From CAYSCZ01 sp964429655 (lineage in GTDB: Bacteria; Bacteroidota; Bacteroidia; Cytophagales; Cyclobacteriaceae): a stretch of DNA of 12,255 nt. The DNA is taken from NCBI GenBank assembly GCA_964429655.1, contig CAYSCZ010000083.1, forward strand, positions 1 through 12,255. The letters are read 5' to 3'. Shown here piece by piece: positions 6,644 to 12,255 of this stretch. The translations under genes and the position numbers were made by a program. A model generated the notes under the pieces. The model searched no databases and was not told the origin of the DNA. It saw only the letters and a program-made list of their open reading frames with translations. Positions within the stretch are counted from its first letter, which is position 1, and every line of letters begins with the position of its first letter.

Positions 6644-9367
6644 TCAGGGCAATTGAATGCGTTCTTTGGAGAATATATTATCATAGGTCTTGAAAAATGT
6701 TAGTGAATTATCTTCCCTGAAATATAAAACGCCCATCGGAAATGATGTCTCCAGCGGCCTTGAGCTTAACAAGTTGCCCTCCACATCATAAACATAAGCA
6801 AAGGATTGGGTAGTATCAATTACAATATAAATCTTCTTTGATCCTCCAAAATTGTAATATTGATAGATCAACGGTTCTGATGAAATGTAATCTTTTTCAA
6901 ATATAACTTCACCGTTTCTATCAAGAAAAGTTAGGCTGTTAAAGTCCTGCCGTGCTATAATATAATCATTTTGACCGGTTGCTTTTATTAGTTTAAACCG
7001 GGTGTCTGTGGAAGGTTTATAGTGTTGTTCGCGCTTGGTTATTTGACCAGACAGATTGAGCTGGATTATTTCACCATTATCTGTGATGGTTGTCATCCTT
7101 GAATCATTTATTGATGAACCAATTTCAATGAATAAAGGACTGTTGAGGCCTGATTTGAGGTCAATAGGGAAGCCATCAAAAGCTATAGAGCGTCGATTCA
7201 TGATGTTGATAATACCGTTCTTCTGCAAGCCCATCATACAATCCCGGTTTCTTATCCTTACATGACGTGGAGGTACTGCCAAAGAACCTGTGAGTTCTCT
7301 GGGCTTCCACCCGTTCAGGTTTTTCATATTTTTATCGTAGAGGTAAATATTCCCCTCAGTATCTGAGATCATGAACCGATATTTTTTAGATCGATCATAA
7401 TCAACTACGCTAAAGAACGCTGCCTGATAACCAAATGTCTGCGGGAAGTCTTCGATTAAATTACCATTTTGATTGAAAACATATAAAGCGTCTTTTGTGA
7501 TAAAAACATAGTCTGCTTCCCCATTATTCCTATAATCGATGCGTTCAATATCCGAGATTATTTTTTCACCAATACGGTGTGACCAGGTCTTGTTAAAACT
7601 TTCATCAATCAGATGCAAGGTGAAACTCGAATCTTGTAGCAGGTAGTTAAATTTTCCTGAAGCAGGATTTCTAAATATCTGTGGTTTGCTGATAAGTTCA
7701 TATCGAAAGCTAGTAGTGTCCATTGTGATAAAGTTTTTACCACTGACAATAGACGGAAGCGCTTGCTTCTCTTTTGTTTGTATCAATAAATTTGTATAGT
7801 ACTTATTATCAACATTAGAAAATTGTAAAGCCAGATAGGGGAGATTCCTAAAAGCCTGGTGATTATTTTTTAAATAACCGGTCCATTTTTTATTAAGTTT
7901 TTCATTGAGGAAATTAAAAACATGCTCATAACTCACTATCAGGCCAAGGTTAGGTTCCTGGTTAGTCTGAACAAGAAAGTTGTTGATTGATAGTACTTTT
8001 CCCCATGTATTTTCATTTTTAATATCATCGATCAAATCCTTCATGGTTTGGATAGAGTTTGCAATGACTATATAATTATCAATAGCTGAAAAGAAACTGG
8101 TTTTAAACCCTTTTCCGGCTGGGCCAAGCAGCATGTAGGGAAATGATTCTATGTCTATTTGACCGATGCGTGTATATTCATAATTTTCAAAGTAAATAGA
8201 GTCGTTTGTTTTATTGGTGACCCTGGCAGATAAGTTGTTGAGCTGTTTTAGTAATTCAGTTATATCCTTTGATTTAATATAAGCTATCTTTTTACTTGCT
8301 GATCCATGAAAGGTTTCGAGGGTAGCAACTCCAAACTGATCATCTACTAATGAGATGAAGTCATTGATAAGAAAATCGTATTCCTTTTTTAAATAATCTT
8401 TGTCTTTTCTAAACTCAGTATTTCCGCTGCTATACCTTGTGTACCATTCTGATGAATTGTTGAATGCTTGGTGAATAAGGAAAGAGGTATTTAAAGGGAC
8501 TAATGAGGCAAAATCTAATGGGGATCCAGTGTTATTGTCAAAATAGTTTAAGTAATTATTCGAACTGGTATTAATTGAAAATCCGTTAAGCAGAATATTA
8601 TTTTCATCAAAGTTTATATCCAGGAATGTTTGATCCGTTATGTAGTTTACAAGGGTATCTAATGAATTCTGTACAAAACGGTTAAAAAAGTTACCTGCAA
8701 TTTTACTGTTGATATAAAGGTTACCTGCGTCATTACTTAATCGTGTCAACTCAAATAATTGATCATTGAGCTGACGAAACCCCTTAGAATTCTCTTCTTC
8801 AACCATTCGCACTGCATCTTCAACTAAAAAAGGCGTGTAACTACCAACAAAATAATTATCAATAAATACATAGGTAAAATCAACCTGGCTGATGGATTTT
8901 TTGATTTCATTGATTCTGTAGCCCATATATTTTCTTTCAGAAACTACATAATCCTTGTTTTTGAATTTTTGGATGATATCACCGACAATTGAATTTTGTT
9001 CTATTGTTTTCAGCTCAAACAGAAAGAGAAAATCAAAATCATCTTTAGAGATGGAATGGGTAGATACTAACACCTGATTGGATGTAAATATTTTATTTAA
9101 ATCACTATCATCTGATAATTCTGAAAGGGATTGTAAATCATTATTAATATTGTCGAACCCACTTAACTGACTGATCTTTTGCCAGGCGTTGAGACGCTCT
9201 ATCTGGTCAAGACTTCCAGGCAGATCAAAAGTTTCATAAACTGCCATTGCATTTCCGGGAACAATATCCCATAAATCAGGTCTATAAGTACTGTATACCC
9301 TTAAATAATAATAAAGCGCTCCACCGATCAGGCTTACGATTAATAATATGATTATGAAGCGTCTCAA
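6644..9367 (-). CDS. Large membrane-anchored protein of unknown function, duplicated DUF3352-like region plus probable beta-propeller
   Basis: Its function is not recognised. The 907-residue protein has a short basic start (MRRF) and one hydrophobic helix at 4-22, so it is an inner-membrane anchor or uncleaved signal with the rest in the periplasm. Residues about 31-540 hold two related halves. DIVPGNAMAVYE (34-45) parallels SLVPLNTSFLIH (288-299), and IDNYFVGSYTPFLVEDAV (169-186) parallels IDNYIVIANSIQTMKDLI (429-446). The arrangement resembles DUF3352-type proteins, by pattern only. Residues about 555-907 show at least six repeats of the type hydrophobic-Y/x-hydrophobic-D/N-x-x-G-N/E (for example ALYVFNQNGNLIEDFP at 627-642, LTFLDRNGEVIFEKDY at 812-827, AYVYDVEGNLLSSRPL at 857-872), which suggests a beta-propeller. 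The start is TTG: the in-frame codons upstream reach a TAA with no ATG, an AGGGG lies 5 bases before the TTG, and the next Met (41) would lose the anchor. It follows the E2 gene by 64 bases and could be co-transcribed. Confidence 0.8.
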   Translation of the reverse strand: MRRFIIILLIVSLIGGALYYYLRVYSTYRPDLWDIVPGNAMAVYETFDLPGSLDQIERLNAWQKISQLSGFDNINNDLQSLSELSDDSDLNKIFTSNQVLVSTHSISKDDFDFLFLFELKTIEQNSIVGDIIQKFKNKDYVVSERKYMGYRINEIKKSISQVDFTYVFIDNYFVGSYTPFLVEDAVRMVEEENSKGFRQLNDQLFELTRLSNDAGNLYINSKIAGNFFNRFVQNSLDTLVNYITDQTFLDINFDENNILLNGFSINTSSNNYLNYFDNNTGSPLDFASLVPLNTSFLIHQAFNNSSEWYTRYSSGNTEFRKDKDYLKKEYDFLINDFISLVDDQFGVATLETFHGSASKKIAYIKSKDITELLKQLNNLSARVTNKTNDSIYFENYEYTRIGQIDIESFPYMLLGPAGKGFKTSFFSAIDNYIVIANSIQTMKDLIDDIKNENTWGKVLSINNFLVQTNQEPNLGLIVSYEHVFNFLNEKLNKKWTGYLKNNHQAFRNLPYLALQFSNVDNKYYTNLLIQTKEKQALPSIVSGKNFITMDTTSFRYELISKPQIFRNPASGKFNYLLQDSSFTLHLIDESFNKTWSHRIGEKIISDIERIDYRNNGEADYVFITKDALYVFNQNGNLIEDFPQTFGYQAAFFSVVDYDRSKKYRFMISDTEGNIYLYDKNMKNLNGWKPRELTGSLAVPPRHVRIRNRDCMMGLQKNGIINIMNRRSIAFDGFPIDLKSGLNSPLFIEIGSSINDSRMTTITDNGEIIQLNLSGQITKREQHYKPSTDTRFKLIKATGQNDYIIARQDFNSLTFLDRNGEVIFEKDYISSEPLIYQYYNFGGSKKIYIVIDTTQSFAYVYDVEGNLLSSRPLETSFPMGVLYFREDNSLTFFKTYDNIFSKERIQLP

Positions 9368-9372
9368 TAATA

Positions 9373-9377
9373 CCCCT
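9373..9377 (-). promoter_or_regulatory. Ribosome binding site supporting a TTG start
   Basis: On the minus strand AGGGG lies 5 bases before the TTG codon at 9367-9365. This is the only clear Shine-Dalgarno-like site noticed in the window. It decides the start of the 907-residue protein, since no ATG is available before its membrane segment. Confidence 0.55.
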
Positions 9378-9431
9378 ATTTTTAAACGATGTTAAAACTA
9401 TTAAATCTTTTAGTGTTTGATGCGATATATT

Positions 9432-10751
9432 TCAGACTACTCTGTTGATATCGAAAGATTCCAGGTAATCAGCCACTCTTCTAACAAACATGCCACCTAA
9501 AGCACCATCCACGACCCTGTGGTCATAGGAGTGAGAAAGGAACATTTTCTGTCTGATCCCGATAAAGTCACCCTGAGGGGTTTCTATAACTGCTGGCTTT
9601 TTAACAACAGCACCAAAAGCCATTATCGCTACCTGTGGTTGCATAATAATCGGTGTGCCCATTACATTTCCGAATGATCCAACATTAGACATAGTATATG
9701 TACCGCCACCAAGTTCGTCGGGTTTTAGTTGATTATTTCTCGCCCTGCTGGCCAGGTCATTAACTTTTTTTGTGAGTCCTATGAGGTTCAGTTGATCTGC
9801 CTGATGAATGACTGGTACTATAAGGTTTCCTGAGGGCAGTGCTACCGCCATGCCAATGTTTATAGAACCTTTTTTGACTATTTTATCGTCATCCACCTGG
9901 ATGTTGATCATTGGATAATCTTTTATTGCTTTTGCCACAGCTTCGATGAAGATAGGAGTGAAAGTCAGGCTTTGACCTTCCCTTTCTTTGAAGGTCTTTT
10001 TCATCTTGTTTCTCCATTGCGTTATATTGGTCACATCAGCTTCTACGAAGGAGGTTACGTGCGGAGCAGTACGTTTGGATGAAACCATTCTTTCACTAAT
10101 CATCTTCCGCATCCTGTCCATTTCAATTATTTCGTCCTGCCCATCGAAATCTTTATCCGGTTTATCGTTTGATTGTCCGTTGATAGGTGTCGTATCTTTT
10201 GATAGATCTACCTCCTGGCGTTCTTCAATTCCATGGCTTTTCTTTTTACGGTAGAGAAACGCCAGAATGTCCCTTTTTGTAACCCTGCTATCTTTCCCGG
10301 TACCAGGTATTTTCTCTAGCTCCTCCATCGATACACCCTCCGTTCTTGCAATATTCATGACCAACGGCGAATAAAATCGTTTTGACGATGGTTTTTGGTT
10401 GACCCCACTGTTAGAATATTGTTGAACGGCTTCTGTGAACATCGCTTCAGCATGTTGAGCAACTTCCGCTTCAGGTGTGACCAGTTTGTCAGTGCCATTG
10501 TTTTCTTCCACTGTTGTCTCAATAACTGCTATAGGATGGCCCACTTCAACCACGTCCCCTTCATTGGCTAATATTTTTTTAAGCGTACCTCCATGTGTAG
10601 AAGGTACCTCTGTATCCACTTTATCAGTGGCTACTTCCAAAACGGATTCGTCTTGTTCAATCGTGTCACCTTCTTTTTTGAGCCAGGTAAGGATTGTGCC
10701 TTCCATAATGCTTTCACCCATTTTGGGCATGACCATTTCAACACTTGCCAT
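9432..10751 (-). CDS. 2-oxo acid dehydrogenase E2 component (dihydrolipoamide acyltransferase)
   Basis: The 439-residue protein has the full E2 architecture. An N-terminal lipoyl domain (2-79) carries the lipoylation site K44 in ATDKVDTEVPS. A linker follows, then the peripheral-subunit-binding domain (about 126-165, SPLVMNIARTEGVSMEELE to TKRDILAFL), a hydrophilic linker (168-207), and the catalytic acyltransferase domain (about 208-436). The active-site motif is SHSYDHRVVDG (406-416), with H411 and D415. E2 transfers an acyl group from lipoate to CoA in the pyruvate, 2-oxoglutarate or branched-chain 2-oxoacid complexes in the cytoplasm. The single lipoyl domain and MVMPKMGESIMEGTI start resemble branched-chain-type (BkdB-like) E2 of Bacteroidota, but sequence alone does not fix the substrate. 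No E1 or E3 gene is adjacent, so it must use partners encoded elsewhere. It lies 113 bases after cinA, with its own candidate promoter. Confidence 0.93.
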   Translation of the reverse strand: MASVEMVMPKMGESIMEGTILTWLKKEGDTIEQDESVLEVATDKVDTEVPSTHGGTLKKILANEGDVVEVGHPIAVIETTVEENNGTDKLVTPEAEVAQHAEAMFTEAVQQYSNSGVNQKPSSKRFYSPLVMNIARTEGVSMEELEKIPGTGKDSRVTKRDILAFLYRKKKSHGIEERQEVDLSKDTTPINGQSNDKPDKDFDGQDEIIEMDRMRKMISERMVSSKRTAPHVTSFVEADVTNITQWRNKMKKTFKEREGQSLTFTPIFIEAVAKAIKDYPMINIQVDDDKIVKKGSINIGMAVALPSGNLIVPVIHQADQLNLIGLTKKVNDLASRARNNQLKPDELGGGTYTMSNVGSFGNVMGTPIIMQPQVAIMAFGAVVKKPAVIETPQGDFIGIRQKMFLSHSYDHRVVDGALGGMFVRRVADYLESFDINRVV

Positions 10752-10771
10752 AATGATTTAAGTCTTTTAAT

Positions 10772-10779
10772 CAAATATA
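10772..10779 (-). promoter_or_regulatory. Candidate Bacteroidota -7 box for the E2 gene
   Basis: On the minus strand TATATTTG matches the Bacteroidota sigma-A -7 consensus TAnnTTTG perfectly, 20 bases before the ATG at 10751. A start about 7 bases further on would leave a short leader. No good -33 TTTG element is visible at the usual spacing, so the call is moderate. Confidence 0.4.
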
Positions 10780-10815
10780 ATAAAATTATGTCTCTTAGAA
10801 TAATCGGCTGACTAT

Positions 10816-10835
10816 ATTGATAAAAATGTTTATCA
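10816..10835 (-). promoter_or_regulatory. Palindrome between cinA and the E2 gene
   Basis: TTGATAAA (10816-10823) and TTTATCAA (10828-10835) are perfect inverted arms around the 4-base spacer AATG. The site is 37 bases upstream of the candidate E2 -7 box, a plausible operator or activator position. No T-run follows the dyad on the minus strand, so it is a poor terminator for cinA. The outer half-sites resemble FNR half-sites but their spacing is wrong for FNR. Confidence 0.45.
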
Positions 10836-10864
10836 ACAAAATAAAATATTATAAATGATGCTTT

Positions 10865-12118
10865 TTAGTTAAGTTTATTTAGTTGACGTCGCAATAAATC
10901 TAAAGCACTCACAGCAGTAAGCTTGATATTTACTTCACGGTTTTTGCCAAACTGTAGCTTTCTGGCCACGGCTTTTTCGCTATCCGCATAAGCGATCCAG
11001 AGTGTTCCTACAGGTTTTGATTCACTACCTCCCGAAGGCCCTGCGATCCCACTTGTGGCTATCCCAATATCGCTATTCAGTTTTTCCCTTACAGATTTAG
11101 CCATTTGTAGTACTGTTGGCTCACTGACTGCGCCGTGCTCCTCCAGGATTTGTGCTTCAACATTTAAATACCTGTTTTTGATAGAATTATCATAGGCTAC
11201 AATAGAACCTTTATAATATTTGGAGCTGCCCGCTATACTGGTAATCAGATGGGCGATATAACCTCCGGTACAGCTTTCAGCAGTACTAACGGTAAATCCT
11301 TTATTCAAAAGCATCTGGCCGATTACTTCCTCTATGCGGTCATTGTCATAACCATACACATATTTTTTAATGAGTGGGTAAACTTTTTGTGCCTGTTCAT
11401 TAACCTCGGCTTCCAACTGATCTGAAGATTGCCCGGTGGCGGTTAACCTTAGCCTTACCTGGCCAATGCTTGGAAGATAAGCCAGCTTTATATGGTCCGG
11501 GAGAAGGTCTTCCCACTCTTTAATGATGTCAGCCAGCCAGGATTCACCAATCCCAATGGTTTTAATGATTTTATGGTAAATAATGGCTGTCTTAAAGGTT
11601 TTTTGTAACCTGGGTATGATGTAGTTGAACATCATTTCTTTCATCTCGTAAGGCACACCAGGCATTGAGACGACAACTTTACCATTTTTTTCGAACCACA
11701 TACCCGGGGCTGTCCCCAGTTTATTTGGAATCATATCACATGATTTGGGAAGCATAGCCTGGTTACGGTTTAGTTGTGTCATTTCCCTCCCGATCTGTTT
11801 GAAAAAAGATTCAATAATGTTCAATGCCTCTTCATTCATCGCCAGTGGCGTGTTAAAATATTTGGCCAGGGTAGGTTTGGTTAGGTCATCCTTAGTCGGA
11901 CCCAATCCACCGGTGAGCAGTAGGATATTCGCCCTGGTCTCCGCTTCTTTCAGTATGGCCATAATGTCTTCTTCGCTATCCGCTACGGTGGTTTTACGCA
12001 CTGTTTTAATGCCGACATTATCCAGCTCACAGCTTATCCACTGGGAGTTGGTATCGTTGATCTGTCCGTAAAGTATTTCATCACCGATGGTGATAACTTC
12101 AGCTTTAATATTGCTCAT
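10865..12118 (-). CDS. cinA: CinA family protein (NMN deamidase / nicotinamide-nucleotide amidohydrolase)
   Basis: The 417-residue protein matches full-length CinA. The N-terminal MoCF/COG1058 domain (about 5-172) starts AEVITIGDEILYGQINDTN and carries TGGLGPTKDDLT (69-80) and MPGVPYEM (152-159). A middle segment (about 180-255) leads to the C-terminal PncC-type amidohydrolase domain (about 260-413), with TAESCTGG (279-286), SIVAYDNSIKNRYLNV (305-320) and ATSGIAGPSGG (354-364). In characterised members the C-terminal domain deamidates nicotinamide mononucleotide to nicotinate mononucleotide for NAD salvage, and the N-terminal domain hydrolyses ADP-ribose. Both domains look intact. The old name, competence/damage-inducible protein A, reflects its induction with recA in some Gram-positives and is not evidence for competence here. 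It is the first gene of the minus run in this window; the right-end repeat lies 85 bases upstream of its ATG. Confidence 0.95.
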   Translation of the reverse strand: MSNIKAEVITIGDEILYGQINDTNSQWISCELDNVGIKTVRKTTVADSEEDIMAILKEAETRANILLLTGGLGPTKDDLTKPTLAKYFNTPLAMNEEALNIIESFFKQIGREMTQLNRNQAMLPKSCDMIPNKLGTAPGMWFEKNGKVVVSMPGVPYEMKEMMFNYIIPRLQKTFKTAIIYHKIIKTIGIGESWLADIIKEWEDLLPDHIKLAYLPSIGQVRLRLTATGQSSDQLEAEVNEQAQKVYPLIKKYVYGYDNDRIEEVIGQMLLNKGFTVSTAESCTGGYIAHLITSIAGSSKYYKGSIVAYDNSIKNRYLNVEAQILEEHGAVSEPTVLQMAKSVREKLNSDIGIATSGIAGPSGGSESKPVGTLWIAYADSEKAVARKLQFGKNREVNIKLTAVSALDLLRRQLNKLN

Positions 12119-12166
12119 GATGGGTAAATGTTAGTGCCGAGATCTTAGTATGGTAAAAGTCTTCTA

Positions 12167-12194
12167 AAAAACTATTTATTTCAAATAAAGCAAA
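12167..12194 (-). promoter_or_regulatory. Weak candidate promoter for cinA
   Basis: On the minus strand TTTG (12194-12191) is followed after 16 bases by TAGTTTTT (12174-12167), seven of eight positions like TAnnTTTG. The spacing is shorter than usual for Bacteroidota promoters. It lies between the end repeat and cinA, about 48 bases before the ATG. Confidence 0.25.
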
Positions 12195-12203
12195 GGATCT
12201 CTG

Positions 12204-12255
12204 TTTAACCCAGATTTGTCATTGGAATTTTGTCATGAAGGGTTAAAGCCCAAAA
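12204..12255. repeat. Right copy of the 52-base inverted repeat
   Basis: This is the reverse complement of 13-64 with one mismatch. The inner edge is sharp at 12204, where TTTAACCC (12204-12211) begins; its dyad partner GGGTTAAA is at 12240-12247. The window ends inside or at the edge of the repeat, so it may continue outward. It lies upstream of cinA, outside any gene. No target-site duplication can be read because the outer flank is missing. Confidence 0.85.

Noticed and set aside
6618..6645. Terminator after the 907-residue gene around TTCCGGAA
   Set aside because: The palindrome has no room for a loop, the flanking pairing is poor and no clear U-tract follows.
10477..10811. Overlapping plus-strand frames opposite the E2 gene start
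   Set aside because: They are low-complexity Ser/Val/Thr-rich or unremarkable translations opposite a clear lipoyl domain, so antisense shadows rather than genes.
10816..10835. FNR/CRP-type binding site
   Set aside because: TTGAT and ATCAA half-sites are present but separated by 10 bases instead of 4, so the standard FNR geometry is not met.
13..12255. A composite transposon or genomic island bounded by the end repeats
   Set aside because: The genes inside are mostly ordinary chromosomal ones, including cinA and an E2. There is no transposase, integrase or clear change in base composition, and target duplications cannot be seen.

Overview
The window looks like ordinary chromosome from an AT-rich Bacteroidota, most likely a Cytophagales-type marine or soil bacterium. 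This is inferred from the AT-rich codon use, the near absence of Shine-Dalgarno sites, one perfect TAnnTTTG promoter box, a FISUMP-domain secreted protein, a lipoprotein PhoD and a single-lipoyl E2 typical of that phylum. No tRNA, rRNA, CRISPR array, transposase, integrase or phage gene is visible. No stretch over 300 bases lacks a gene.

Layout: nine protein genes. At the left, a LacX-like aldose 1-epimerase gene (minus) is divergent from a plus-strand run: a VOC (glyoxalase-fold) protein, a phytanoyl-CoA dioxygenase-like protein, a MATE efflux pump and a small secreted FISUMP protein. The plus run meets a minus-strand run at a strong bidirectional terminator at 4877-4913. In transcription order the minus run is cinA, a 2-oxoacid dehydrogenase E2 acyltransferase, a 907-residue membrane-anchored protein of unknown function (duplicated N-terminal domain plus a probable beta-propeller) and a lipoprotein alkaline phosphatase D. 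The AT-rich 204-base gap at 6440-6643 holds no gene or clear signal that I can see.

The genes do not form one recognisable pathway. Small-molecule turnover enzymes (epimerase, VOC, PhyH) sit beside an efflux pump. The minus run joins housekeeping genes (cinA, E2) to two envelope proteins. The 64-base gap between E2 and the 907-residue gene allows co-transcription; other gaps are 58 to 204 bases.

The most unusual DNA-level feature is a 52-base repeat present once at each end in inverted orientation (13-64 and 12204-12255, 51 of 52 identical). It has its own dyad and a 14-base tandem substructure. It is probably a dispersed non-coding repeat, and could in principle let the 12 kb between the copies invert. 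The most interesting protein is the 907-residue unknown. I found no evidence of a new defence or mobile system.
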